DNA of 58,598 nucleotides from an uncultured Eggerthellaceae bacterium (GTDB lineage Bacteria > Actinomycetota > Coriobacteriia > Coriobacteriales > Eggerthellaceae). The notes under the pieces were generated by a model. The model ran no database searches and had not been told where the DNA came from. It was given only the letters and a program-made list of their open reading frames with translations. A program made the translations under genes and the position numbers. The stretch spans positions 1 through 58,598 of the forward strand of contig CAKUFS010000012.1 in assembly GCA_934648845.1 (NCBI GenBank), written 5' to 3'. Shown one piece after another: positions 33,639-42,353 of the stretch. How positions within the stretch are numbered: position 1 is the stretch's first letter; every line of letters begins with the position of its first letter.

Positions 33639-36272
33639 CTAGTTCTCTTCAGTTGCATCCACGGTGTCTGCCGTCGCAGCAGCCTTCGACGTGGTCTTTT
33701 TCGCAGTTGTCTTCTTTGCGGCGGTCTTTTTAGCCGTAGTCTTAGTTGCCGCCTTCTTCGTTGTCTTCGCGGTTGACGCAGTCTTCGCACCCGCCTTAGC
33801 ACCCGCCTTCGCGGCACCCTTCGCAGCAGACTTTTCCGCCTTTTTCTCGCGTTGCTCCACGTTATCGGGGCAATCGTAGTTAGGGCAAATCTTCCAAGGA
33901 CCGCGTGCCGTGGTCACAATCACGAACGGCGCGCCGCACGAGGGGCACACTTCTTCGGTTGCGGTAATGGCACCGTTTGCCGGAAGCGGATAACGCGTTT
34001 GGCATTCATCGAAGTTTTCGCAGGTAATCGAGCGTTTCAGCGTGCGTGGATTCCTGCGCGCCGTCAACTTTCCTTGCTTGCCAGCAGCAGCACACGTGGG
34101 GCACATGCCTACTTCGACTTCGGGGTCTTTATTCGTTTCGCACAATGGGTCAATGCACACAACGCGCGGCTTCGAACGAAACGCCGTCACCTTGATTTGC
34201 GACATGCCACACTCGGGACACACGGTGTCCAGCGCCTCGATTTTGCCTTGCGGCAGCGGATATGTCACGTCGCACTCAGGCCAGCCAGCGCAACCGATGA
34301 ACATGCTCCTGCTCTTCGCGGACGTGCGCATTTGCAGATCCTTGCCGCATTTCGGACAGGGACCCACATATGCATCGGCGGCAACGGCATCTTCCAGCGC
34401 GTCTTTCACTTCTTCTTTGTGGGCCAGCAGCTCTTTGAGCTGTTCGGCAAGAAGATCGCGCGAAGTTGCCACCACGGCGTCTTTCGTCTTCTGGCCAGCA
34501 ACAATGTCATCCATGCTTGCTTCAAGGTCGGCCGTCATTTCAGGATGCGTGATATGCGGCGCAAACTGCTCCAGCGCGTCGCAAACCGCCATGCCCAACT
34601 GGGATGGCTCAATCGGATCGTTCTGGATGTATTTCACCGTGTAAAGGCGCTCGATAATGGAGTGGCGCGTGGACTTCGTGCCCAGGTTGAGCTTTTCCAT
34701 TTCCTGAATGAGCTTGCCCTGGCTGTAGCGCGCGGGCGGCTCTGTTTGCTTCTGCGTGCACTCCGCACCGCCGAATGCAACAACCTGATCCGCGGAAAGC
34801 GTGGGCAGCTGCTCATCTTTCTTCATACCGTACGGATAAATCTCGCGATACCCAGGAGAAACAATCACGTCACCCTTGGCAACAAACGGCTCACCCTCCA
34901 CCGAAAGCGTCACTTTCGTGCCTTCCACCACGGCGGCTTCCGAAAGCGTTGCCAGGAAACGGCGCGCAATCAAGTTGTACACCTTGTAGTCGGCAGCGGC
35001 CAAGCTGTCAGGCGTTGCTGCGGCCGTAGGATAAATAGGCGGATGGTCGGTTGTTTCCTTCTTGCCGCGCGTAGCCGTGATTTTCGACTGAGCCAGCAGC
35101 TTTTTACAGAACGGCGCATACGCGGGGTTCGCAGAAATCGCGGAAACCACTTCGCGCAGATCGAGAGACGAAGGATACACCGTATTGTCAACACGGGGGT
35201 AGCTGATGTAGCCTGCCATGTACAAGCTTTCCGCAATACGCATGGTGCGAGCAGGGGAAATGCCTTCTGCAGCGGCAGCGGCCATAAGACTTGTGGTGTT
35301 GAACGGCACGGGCGGCGCCACTTTTCGTTGCTTTTTTTCCACCGAGACAACGCTTGCCTGCGTGGCATCTGCCACGGTGTCCATAACGCGTTTTGCCTCT
35401 TCGGCAGACTTGAAGCGTGCTGTTTCGTGACCGGCGGTGAATGCGGTCGGCTCTTCGCCAAAACGACCCTTAATCACCCAGTAATCCTCGGGGATAAACG
35501 CCAAACGCTCGCGCTCACGTGCCACAATAAGCGCCAACGTGGGCGTTTGCACGCGACCCGACGAGCGCGACTTGCCATATCCGGCGAACTTCACCAACGA
35601 CAGATAGCGCGTGAGCACCGTGCCCCACACAAAGTCGATGTCGCGACGCGATGCACCAGCGGCAACCAGCTCATCATCCATGCTTACCAAGTTGTCGAAA
35701 GCGTGGGTGATCTCTTGCTTCGTGAACGCGGAATAGCGCGCACGGGAAATAGGCGCATTCGGATTCACTTCCAGGATGCAGCCCAGCGCATCGGAGCCGA
35801 TAAGCTCGCCTTCGCGGTCGAAGTCGGTCGCAATAACAACGGAATCCGCTTTCTTCGCCAAGTTCTTCAGCGAACGGATGATTTCTTTTTCTTTGGGGAG
35901 CATCTCGATGGGCGCGTACACCAAATACGGTAGCGCATCCATGTTCCAGCGCTTCAAATCCAAGCCGTCTTCGAAAAACGGACGCTTCTTTTTGAAGGGC
36001 GGTTTAGGCAAGCTTGCTGGGAGTTTTGCCTTAATAGGCTCTCCATCTGCGGTTATACCATGCCAACCAAGGCGTTTTGTGTAAGCGAGCGATTCGGGGA
36101 AATCAGATTCAAGAATGTGGCCGCGCAAACCAATGGCAACCCAGTCCTCCCCTTTTACGGTAAAACGAAAAATGGGAGTGGAAAAAACCTTGTCGGCCTT
36201 GGCGCTTGAAGCACCTAAAAGTGTGGCGATTTGCTTCGCGGCATCGTTTTTTTCGGTAACCACCAGTTTCAT
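33639..36272 (-). CDS. topA: DNA topoisomerase I, archaeal-like, with zinc fingers and a Lys/Ala-rich tail
   Basis: 877 residues from the ATG at 36272 (AAAGGAG upstream). Type IA topoisomerase that relaxes negative supercoils: a Toprim domain beginning MKLVVTEKNDAAKQIATLLG with VVIATDFDREGELIGSDALG, then YGKSRSSGRVQTPTLALIV, and the active-site tyrosine region GYISYPRVDNTVYP. The opening and active-site text resemble archaeal TopA more than the usual bacterial ESPAKAKT form. Four C-terminal zinc-finger-like units follow (CPKCG, CPECG, CPTC, CPSCG, each with later Cys pairs). The last ~75 residues are almost only Lys, Ala and Thr, like histone H1 or mycobacterial TopA tails, and should bind DNA. 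First gene of the leftward run that continues through fumarase, tmk and holB. Confidence 0.95.
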   Translation of the reverse strand: MKLVVTEKNDAAKQIATLLGASSAKADKVFSTPIFRFTVKGEDWVAIGLRGHILESDFPESLAYTKRLGWHGITADGEPIKAKLPASLPKPPFKKKRPFFEDGLDLKRWNMDALPYLVYAPIEMLPKEKEIIRSLKNLAKKADSVVIATDFDREGELIGSDALGCILEVNPNAPISRARYSAFTKQEITHAFDNLVSMDDELVAAGASRRDIDFVWGTVLTRYLSLVKFAGYGKSRSSGRVQTPTLALIVARERERLAFIPEDYWVIKGRFGEEPTAFTAGHETARFKSAEEAKRVMDTVADATQASVVSVEKKQRKVAPPVPFNTTSLMAAAAAEGISPARTMRIAESLYMAGYISYPRVDNTVYPSSLDLREVVSAISANPAYAPFCKKLLAQSKITATRGKKETTDHPPIYPTAAATPDSLAAADYKVYNLIARRFLATLSEAAVVEGTKVTLSVEGEPFVAKGDVIVSPGYREIYPYGMKKDEQLPTLSADQVVAFGGAECTQKQTEPPARYSQGKLIQEMEKLNLGTKSTRHSIIERLYTVKYIQNDPIEPSQLGMAVCDALEQFAPHITHPEMTADLEASMDDIVAGQKTKDAVVATSRDLLAEQLKELLAHKEEVKDALEDAVAADAYVGPCPKCGKDLQMRTSAKSRSMFIGCAGWPECDVTYPLPQGKIEALDTVCPECGMSQIKVTAFRSKPRVVCIDPLCETNKDPEVEVGMCPTCAAAGKQGKLTARRNPRTLKRSITCENFDECQTRYPLPANGAITATEEVCPSCGAPFVIVTTARGPWKICPNYDCPDNVEQREKKAEKSAAKGAAKAGAKAGAKTASTAKTTKKAATKTTAKKTAAKKTTAKKTTSKAAATADTVDATEEN

Positions 36273-36638
36273 GTGGCGCTCCTTTTGTCTCATGCGGGCA
36301 TCTCTCAGCCCGCGCCTTCACACGAAACCCCTTGTTTATTAACGTGTGCGGGGATTTTCTTCCATGCGTTGCCGGGCCTTCTTGCGCCAACAAGCGCAAA
36401 GGTTCCAGCACGCTTCGTAAGGATACACGATTTCTTGCACTGCCGCTCAATTGTTATCGGGATTTGTCACGAATCCGTGTTTCTTCTGCAGGAATCCGCG
36501 CTAAAAGCTACGCGCGCGAAAAATCTCGAAAGAGAAGGGACTTATTGTTGAAATCAAATCACTGAATAGGGAATGCGCTAAAATCTATCGCAAACAATAA
36601 CGAGCCGAAACGAAACCCAGAAAGCCCAAGGAGCAAAC
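36273..36638. other. Intergenic region between divergent topA and fic genes
   Basis: 366 bases with no gene I can support. It holds a 6-bp hairpin (GCGGGC / GCCCGC) near the topA start and a loose CACACG/CGTGTG inverted pair around 36321-36352. The part nearest fic is A/T-rich and should contain its promoter, but no clean -35/-10 pair was found. A CTGAGA string on the minus strand near topA is not accompanied by the rest of a TPP riboswitch. Confidence 0.4.
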
Positions 36639-37574
36639 ATGTCCGCCGACAGCCTTGATAACTTTGCCTACCTGCGTGCCACCGAGCATACTTCAAAGGC
36701 CCAACGCAAGCATTGCTGGGCGGTTGCCATTGGCCTGCAGGCAGTTGACGGACTGCGTGTATCAACCTATCTAGAAGACCAGGCTCGCTCTTACATTTCA
36801 GGTGAAAAAACGCTTGAGGAAGTCGGTGCGCTTGTCCGCGCGTATCATTCCGCGGAGAACTCCAATGAAACGCACGACATTGACAGCGATAACAAAACGA
36901 GCAACGACAATTGCAAAGGATTCGAAGAAGCCGACTTGGTAAGCCAGCGCATTGCCGAGTTGCTTGCGCGTGGTGCATTCTATCTTGCACCTGAAATGCT
37001 TGTTGATATTCATCGCTATCTTTTCCAAGACCTTGACCAGGCCATCTATCATGCAGGCGAATTCAAGACGGAGCGCATGGTAAAACAAGAAGAGATTCTT
37101 AACGGCGATAGCGTTCTGTACGCAGACCCTTTGACCTACGACATGTCCCTGAAAGGCGCGTTCGCAAGCGAAGCCGCAAAAGCGTATGGGGCATTTACCA
37201 ATGACGAACTGAAAAGTTTTTGCCACACCATTAGTTTTCTATGGCAAATTCACCCTTTCTATGAAGGGAACACGCGCGCCATCGCTGTATTTTCCGAGCT
37301 TTACCTAAATTATCTGGGATTTCAGGTTGAAAATGAGCCATTTGCCCAACATGCACGCTACTACCGCGATGCGCTCGTTCGTGCAATGTACCGAAATGCT
37401 GCAGCTGGCATCTTCCCCGATGATCGCTATCTGGTTGCTTTCTATGAAAACCTGCTTGGATTCAGCCACAATGAACTCAACCGAGAAGAGCTTATGTGCC
37501 CCGCGCTCTTCGATAACCCTTCCCTGCTGCGCAACATTGACCCCCAGGAAGCCCTTATCCGTACCGATAAGTGA
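36639..37574 (+). CDS. Fic family AMPylase with an N-terminal VbhA-like segment
   Basis: 311 residues. The Fic core motif is IHPFYEGNTR at 204-213, matching HPFx(D/E)GNxR with catalytic His205 and all anion-hole and ATP residues present; the flap region is around HAGEFKTERMV. Fic enzymes transfer AMP from ATP to hydroxyl side chains of target proteins. Residues 22-70 align with the VbhA antitoxin: LQAVDGL sits where VbhA has SQRLEGL, followed by ARSYISGEKTLEEV. The canonical inhibitory motif (S/T)xxxE(G/N) is thus changed to LxxxDG. An insert rich in Asn/Asp/Ser (72-95) links the segment to the Fic domain. AAGGAG precedes the ATG. It lies in an accessory interval next to a DUF4143 ATPase. Confidence 0.88.
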   Translation: MSADSLDNFAYLRATEHTSKAQRKHCWAVAIGLQAVDGLRVSTYLEDQARSYISGEKTLEEVGALVRAYHSAENSNETHDIDSDNKTSNDNCKGFEEADLVSQRIAELLARGAFYLAPEMLVDIHRYLFQDLDQAIYHAGEFKTERMVKQEEILNGDSVLYADPLTYDMSLKGAFASEAAKAYGAFTNDELKSFCHTISFLWQIHPFYEGNTRAIAVFSELYLNYLGFQVENEPFAQHARYYRDALVRAMYRNAAAGIFPDDRYLVAFYENLLGFSHNELNREELMCPALFDNPSLLRNIDPQEALIRTDK

Positions 37575-37624
37575 CGGCATCTTGCCAATGGCGCAATATA
37601 CGCTCCAATAGGTTAGCTATCTTC

Positions 37625-37739
37625 AAAAAGTGCGGATTTCAGGGTAATCGCCAAAATAAAAAGCGCGGATTTCGGTATAATGGCTCCTATAAAAAGTGCG
37701 GATTTCAGGGTAATCGCCAAAATAAAAAGTGCGGATTTC
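37625..37739 (+). repeat. Four-copy 33-bp-period repeat array upstream of the ATPase gene
   Basis: The 16-bp motif AAAAAGYGCGGATTTC starts at 37625, 37658, 37691 and 37724, exactly 33 bp apart. The 17-bp spacers alternate: the first and third are identical (AGGGTAATCGCCAAAAT) and the second is GGTATAATGGCTCCTAT, containing a perfect -10 hexamer (37676-37681). The array ends 21 bases before the ATPase start. One frame through it would encode 11-residue repeats beginning KKCGF or KKRGF. Confidence 0.9.
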
Positions 37740-37760
37740 GGGAAAGCGCAGGTAAATTGC

Positions 37761-39089
37761 ATGTTTAGGAGAAAGATATACGAAACGCTTCTTGACTGGA
37801 AGAACACATCACAAGGAAAAACAGCTTTGCTCATTGAAGGAGCTCGACGCGTGGGCAAATCTACAATTGCCGCCGAGTTCGCTCGCAATGAATACCGCAG
37901 CCATATAATCATTGATTTCTCGCGAGCCTCCAGGGCAGTACGCGATCTTTTTGATGACATGTCTGATTTGGATTACCTTTTTCTGCAACTACAATTGCAA
38001 TACAATGTTCGCCTATTTGAACGAGATTCGCTCGTTGTCTTTGACGAAGTTCAATTGTGCCCCAACGCAAGGCAAGCAATAAAACATCTTGTAGCGGATG
38101 GTCGCTACGATTATCTCGAAACAGGCTCACTCCTTTCTATCAGGAAAAATATTGAAGGGATTGTTCTCCCGAGCGAGGAACGCAAGGTGCCAATGCGTCC
38201 CCTGGATTTCGAAGAATTCCGTTGGGCCTGTGGCGATGAGGCCACCTTACCGTTGCTTCAGCATGCCTTCGATTCGCGTCTCTCTCTTGGTGACCAAACG
38301 AATCGCAAGCTTATGCGGGATTTTCGTCTCTATATGCTCGTAGGTGGCATGCCCCAAGCTGTTGAAACATATCTTGAAACAAATAATCTCGCAGAAGTTG
38401 ACACGATAAAGCGAGATGTTATCTCCCTTTACGAAGACGATTTTCATAAGATAAGCCCAAGCGGTGCACTCTCACGTTTGTTCGATGCCATTCCTGCGCA
38501 GCTCGCAAAAAAATCGTCACGATATCACGTATCCAGCGTTCTCCCGAATCGCCAGGTATCTGATATCCCCGAAGAACTTGCGGAATTATTAGCCTCAAAA
38601 ACAGTGCTTGCCGCATACCATACCGATGACCCAAACGTAGGCATGTCGTCTACCATTGATCTGGAGAAGTTCAAGCTCTATCTAGCCGACACCGGTCTTT
38701 TCGTCACCTTGATGTTTAAAGACGCCGATGTGGCCGAAAACATCATATATGAATCGCTCTTGGCGGATAGATTGCCTGTCAATTTGGGTGCCGTCTATGA
38801 GAATGCGGTTGCACAAGAGCTTACTGCCAGCGGAAACGGTCTTTTTTACCACACGTGGTCCAAAGAAGATGCAAATCGAAATTACGAAATAGACTTTGTG
38901 CTTTCCCGAGGAAAAAAGATATGCCCTATTGAAGTGAAGTCCTCTGGATATAAAACTCACGCCTCGCTTGATGCTTTCCTTAAAAAATATCCATCGAGGG
39001 TTGGAGCAGCGTATCTGGTGTACACAAAAGACTTGCGTAAAGACGGCGCAATTACCTGCATGCCTACCTATATGGCTCGATTTCTCTAA
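37761..39089 (+). CDS. AAA-family ATPase with DUF4143 C-terminal domain
   Basis: 442 residues from the ATG at 37761 (AGGTAAATTGC upstream); in-frame codons further upstream lie in the repeat array and encode its repeats. The N-terminal AAA domain has Walker A LIEGARRVGKSTIAAEFA and Walker B DSLVVFDEVQLCP, with a YDYLETGSLLSIR sensor region and RPLDFEEFRWACG. The C-terminal DUF4143 part contains KFKLYLADTGLFVTLMF, GAVYENAVAQEL and YEIDFVLSRGKKICPIEVKS, a restriction-endonuclease-like E/D-x-D..ExK pattern. The family is widespread and often mobile; its function is not established. It stands alone after a repeat array and next to the fic gene, in an accessory interval between topA and the DUF1385 gene. 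Confidence 0.88.
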   Translation: MFRRKIYETLLDWKNTSQGKTALLIEGARRVGKSTIAAEFARNEYRSHIIIDFSRASRAVRDLFDDMSDLDYLFLQLQLQYNVRLFERDSLVVFDEVQLCPNARQAIKHLVADGRYDYLETGSLLSIRKNIEGIVLPSEERKVPMRPLDFEEFRWACGDEATLPLLQHAFDSRLSLGDQTNRKLMRDFRLYMLVGGMPQAVETYLETNNLAEVDTIKRDVISLYEDDFHKISPSGALSRLFDAIPAQLAKKSSRYHVSSVLPNRQVSDIPEELAELLASKTVLAAYHTDDPNVGMSSTIDLEKFKLYLADTGLFVTLMFKDADVAENIIYESLLADRLPVNLGAVYENAVAQELTASGNGLFYHTWSKEDANRNYEIDFVLSRGKKICPIEVKSSGYKTHASLDAFLKKYPSRVGAAYLVYTKDLRKDGAITCMPTYMARFL

Positions 39090-39108
39090 ATAGGAACCTA
39101 TCTCGTAT

Positions 39109-40287
39109 TTATGCGGCGGGGGCTTTCTGGGCTTCTTCGGACTCGCGGTCTAAGACAATCTGCATAGCGGCAATGGCGCATTCAAGCATGCTGTCGTCGG
39201 GCTCGTTCGTGGTTAGACGCTGCATTTGCAAGCCGGGCCACAAGATGACTTTGACCAGGGGGTTTTCAGGGTGCGTGCCCGCCCACTTCACCGTGATCTC
39301 GTACGAGATACCTGCAATGACCGGCATGAAAATGATACGCGTCAAAATAACAAGCGCCAGCTTCGGTGCGCCATCGGGCACACCCCATGCGCCAAACAGC
39401 ACATTCAGCGGAATGGCCGTATACACGAAAATAGCGATAATCATGACCATAATCAGAAACGCCGTGCCGCAACGCACATGCAAACAGGGAAAACGTCGCG
39501 CGTTTTCAGGCGTGAGCGGCAACCCATGCTCGAAGCAATGGATTGTTTTGTGCTCGGCACCGTGATAGCTGAACATGCGCTTGATGTCGGACATGCGCCC
39601 AATAAGCCAAATATACAGCACGAAAACCGCTACGCGAATCAGACCGTCCACGATATTCCACGCAACGGGTGATGAATCGTATTCACCGACCACAAAGTTC
39701 GTGATGAAAGCGGGCGCCACAATGAATAAACCCACGCCTAAGAGCAAGCCCAAACCCATGGAAATTGCCATTTCGGCTTTACCGAAGAATGGCTCTTTTT
39801 CGTAGTCATCGTCTTGTTCGGCGATTTGCGCGGTGCAATGAGCAGCGTCTTGCTCAGAATCCCGCGCTGCAATTTGCTCGGCATTTTGAACGCTACCCTG
39901 TTCAGAGCCCTGTCCGGCAGCCTTCACGGCAGATACTTCCTGAGAAGAGGACTTAGCGGTAGACTTCCCTTCCGCGTCTTCTTCTTCGTCGTCGTACGCA
40001 TGGTTCGCGGCAATCTCCAGCGCCTTGAAACCCAAAATCAACGACTGCACGAGTGCAACGCAACCGCGCACAAAAGGCCAGCGCATCCACGCATGTTTTT
40101 TGCCCGACGCAAGGTCGTGTTCCTCGGTATAGATGTCGCCTTCCGGCGTGCGCACCGCAACCGCCCAGTTGAACTTGCCGCGCATCATAACGCCCTCAAG
40201 CAGTGCTTGGCCGCCCACGTGGGTTTTCAGCGCGCCATCTTCGGAAAAAGCGCGCGAAAGATCGCTTTCCTTTTTATCACTTGCCAT
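39109..40287 (-). CDS. DUF1385 (YqhQ-like) membrane protein with a low-complexity insert
   Basis: 392 residues. The N-terminal block VGGQALLEGVMMRGKFNWAVAVR and, after two or three membrane segments, MFSYHGAEHKTIHCFEHG followed by CLHVRCGTAFLIM are signatures of the DUF1385/YqhQ family, whose His/Glu/Cys residues suggest metal binding. At least four further hydrophobic segments follow, and the C-terminus has WPGLQMQRLTTNEPDDSMLE. Function is unknown; relatives lie near translation and cell-wall genes. Residues ~98-165 are an insert made mostly of Glu, Gln, Ala and Ser with repeats such as SEQ, AEQ and AQIAEQ, placed in what should be a cytoplasmic loop. It is convergent with the ATPase and followed upstream by thyX on the same strand. 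Confidence 0.87.
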   Translation of the reverse strand: MASDKKESDLSRAFSEDGALKTHVGGQALLEGVMMRGKFNWAVAVRTPEGDIYTEEHDLASGKKHAWMRWPFVRGCVALVQSLILGFKALEIAANHAYDDEEEDAEGKSTAKSSSQEVSAVKAAGQGSEQGSVQNAEQIAARDSEQDAAHCTAQIAEQDDDYEKEPFFGKAEMAISMGLGLLLGVGLFIVAPAFITNFVVGEYDSSPVAWNIVDGLIRVAVFVLYIWLIGRMSDIKRMFSYHGAEHKTIHCFEHGLPLTPENARRFPCLHVRCGTAFLIMVMIIAIFVYTAIPLNVLFGAWGVPDGAPKLALVILTRIIFMPVIAGISYEITVKWAGTHPENPLVKVILWPGLQMQRLTTNEPDDSMLECAIAAMQIVLDRESEEAQKAPAA

Positions 40288-40355
40288 ACGAACTATTACG
40301 CTTCCTTAAAATGTTTTTCTGAAAAATGCAGGTCATACGCCAATATCGGCGCCCC

Positions 40356-41027
40356 CTACGCGCGCGGATACGGATTGCCGCAGCACATTTTTCCTTCTGG
40401 GCACAGACCTGATACGCACGGAGCGCCCGCTTTCGCAAACACGCGCGGCGCCAGCGGCTTCACCAGCTCCACCATGCGCCATGCCATCTCGCGAATCTCC
40501 CACTGAGCGCGATTGCAGCAGCGGTGATTGAAGAAATGAAGCAGCTCGCGCGCGTTCATAGTTACCACGATTTTCGTCTCGGCGGCATTCGGCAGCAGAA
40601 AACGTGCGTCCTCGGCAGGAATACCCAGGTCAAGCAGCTTTTTATACGCATCAGTCACCGAGGCAATCGCTTCGTCGAAGACTTCCTTTGCTTCGGCATT
40701 TTCCGAAACGCTTTCCGGGGTGACCGTCTCTATACCGTTGCCGTACTTCACGTAGCGCTGGCTTTGCTGGTTGTAGCTGGCAACGCGATGGCGCACCAGC
40801 TGGTGCGTAAGCGCGCGTGAAACGCCATCAATCGCAAACGTGAAGCTTGCGTGCTCCAATGTGGAGAAATGCCCCGACTCCAAAATGGTGGACAGAACGC
40901 GATTCTCCTGTTCGGGCGTCATGGTTTCCAACAACTCTTTTGCCCCAACGGGAGCATAGCAAAGACGCGCGGCAGTCGCGATGGCGCGCTCGGGATTGGG
41001 CGTGCAATAGAGAAGTTCAACGTTCAT
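40356..41027 (-). CDS. thyX: Flavin-dependent thymidylate synthase
   Basis: Methylates dUMP to dTMP using methylene-tetrahydrofolate and FAD/NAD(P)H; it replaces ThyA, so folate is not oxidised. The ThyX signature RHRVASYNQQSQRY fits RHRxxSxNxxSxRY exactly, preceded by LEHASFTFAIDGVSRALTHQLV and followed by FLLPNAAETKIVVTMNARELLHFFNHR with flavin and dUMP contacts. 223 residues is a normal length. The C-terminal CVSGLCPEGKMCCGNPYPRA adds several cysteines that are not part of the known active site. The gene is transcribed divergently from the methyltransferase; 278 bases separate them. No thyA is seen in the window. It complements tmk at 31437-32168. Confidence 0.96.
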   Translation of the reverse strand: MNVELLYCTPNPERAIATAARLCYAPVGAKELLETMTPEQENRVLSTILESGHFSTLEHASFTFAIDGVSRALTHQLVRHRVASYNQQSQRYVKYGNGIETVTPESVSENAEAKEVFDEAIASVTDAYKKLLDLGIPAEDARFLLPNAAETKIVVTMNARELLHFFNHRCCNRAQWEIREMAWRMVELVKPLAPRVFAKAGAPCVSGLCPEGKMCCGNPYPRA

Positions 41028-41305
41028 GATCGCTCGTTTCTATTCGAAAGGTCACCATAATTGAAGCGCGTCGAATAAGCGGGACCACAAGGCCACTCCA
41101 TCAACGGCTTCCCTTGAATGGGCGCGGCCTCAATGCGTTGCCGGCACCCGCAACAATACCGCAAATTACGCTGCAACAACTATATCCAATCGAAAATAAA
41201 TGCATCAGTCAAGGATAAAGAAGCGCGGCGAATAAGCAATTTCATGGTATTGTAGCAAGTATACCCGCAACAGCGCAAAAGACACGTCACAAGGAAAGCA
41301 ATACG

Positions 41306-42250
41306 ATGAACGAACAAATAAATGCACAGGAAACTTCGCACGCAATGCCAATCGACTCGCTGGAAAAAACCGATTGGGCTCACGTTTGGCGTGAGCTGCA
41401 GGTGCAGCGTGAAGCGGCAGACGATGCCTCTTACTGGGATGAGCGTTCGAAAACGTTCGGAACGAATGATAAGCCAAACGATTATGCGCTGAGCTTTTTA
41501 CAGTTGGCAGGTCTTCAATCGGGTGAACGCATTTTCGACATGGGCTGCGGAAACGGGGCACTCGCATTGCCGTGCGCTGCAGCTGGCCACCCCGTTCTTG
41601 CCGCCGATTTCTCGCGCGGCATGCTTGACCGCTTGGAAAACGATGCCGCTGAGCAGGGGCTTACCAACATTGAAGCGAAGCAAGTAAGCTGGGAAGGCGA
41701 CTGGGAAGCCGCAGGAATTCTCATGAAATCTTGCGATGTCGCATTTGCCTCACGCTCGATTGCCACGTCCGACCTGAAAAACTCCCTGCTACGCTTGAAC
41801 TCCATTGCACGCCGGAAATGCTGCATCACCCTTGCCACCAGCTATTCGCCGCGCTGCGATGATCGCATTATGCGCGTTATCGGCTTTGATTCCCTGGTGG
41901 GACGCGATTTTTGGTACGCAACAAACATCCTGATGCAGCTCGGCGCGCTACCCGAAGTACGTTACATCGAAAGCACGCGCTACGACACCTACGAATCGCC
42001 ACAGGCTGCCTGGGAGAATCTTCAGCTCATGCTCCAAGCCGCGCTTAAGGCGAACCCGGACCACGACGAAGCCGAAGCGCAAGCGCGCATGAAGGCGTGG
42101 TTCGATACTAACTTGGTAGAAAATGCGCCCGTCGAAGATGCAGGCGAAAAAGAAGGCCAGAAGACGTACACGTTCAAGGAACCACGTACCGTAACCTGGG
42201 CTTTTATCTCATGGAACGCTGAAAGGCTTGACGCGTATAGCGCAATCTAA
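41306..42250 (+). CDS. Class I SAM-dependent methyltransferase
   Basis: 314 residues. The SAM-binding motif I is GERIFDMGCGNGALALPCAAAG, followed by VLAADFSRGMLDRLEN (acidic loop), IEAKQVSWEGDW and CDVAFASRSIATSDL as later Rossmann elements. The C-terminal 120 residues contain YESPQAAWENLQLMLQ and a charged linker, and the protein ends WAFISWNAERLDAYSAI. It belongs to a methyltransferase group common in anaerobic Actinobacteria and Firmicutes whose substrates are not known. AAGGAAAG lies before the ATG. It stands alone on the plus strand between thyX and an NTPase gene, with a strong bidirectional-looking terminator at 42275. Fold confident; substrate unknown. Confidence 0.85.
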   Translation: MNEQINAQETSHAMPIDSLEKTDWAHVWRELQVQREAADDASYWDERSKTFGTNDKPNDYALSFLQLAGLQSGERIFDMGCGNGALALPCAAAGHPVLAADFSRGMLDRLENDAAEQGLTNIEAKQVSWEGDWEAAGILMKSCDVAFASRSIATSDLKNSLLRLNSIARRKCCITLATSYSPRCDDRIMRVIGFDSLVGRDFWYATNILMQLGALPEVRYIESTRYDTYESPQAAWENLQLMLQAALKANPDHDEAEAQARMKAWFDTNLVENAPVEDAGEKEGQKTYTFKEPRTVTWAFISWNAERLDAYSAI

Positions 42251-42274
42251 CAATTCCCAGCATTGCATTTTCCG

Positions 42275-42302
42275 ACGGATCCAGGAATTGCCCTGGGTCC
42301 GT
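42275..42302. terminator. Terminator between convergent methyltransferase and NTPase genes
   Basis: Eleven-base-pair stem (ACGGATCCAGG with CCTGGGTCCGT, one G-T pair) and a 6-base loop, followed by TTTAT on the plus strand. It lies 25 bases after the methyltransferase stop. A second, smaller hairpin (GCGGC/GCCGC) around 42325-42346 is nearer to the end of the NTPase gene. Confidence 0.7.
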
Positions 42303-42353
42303 TTATAATCGGGAACAGAAGAGCGGCGGCAAATTCTTTTCGCCGCATGGGCG

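Noticed and set aside
33620..33817. 66-codon Arg-rich N-terminal extension of the fumarase alpha subunit
   Set aside because: It overlaps the Lys/Ala tail of topA in another frame; the ATG at 33619 has a strong ribosome site and fits the family start.
36273..36330. TPP riboswitch upstream of topA (CTGAGA motif on the minus strand)
   Set aside because: Only the CTGAGA string and a small GCGGGC hairpin are present; the second conserved region of a THI element is missing and topA is not a thiamine gene.
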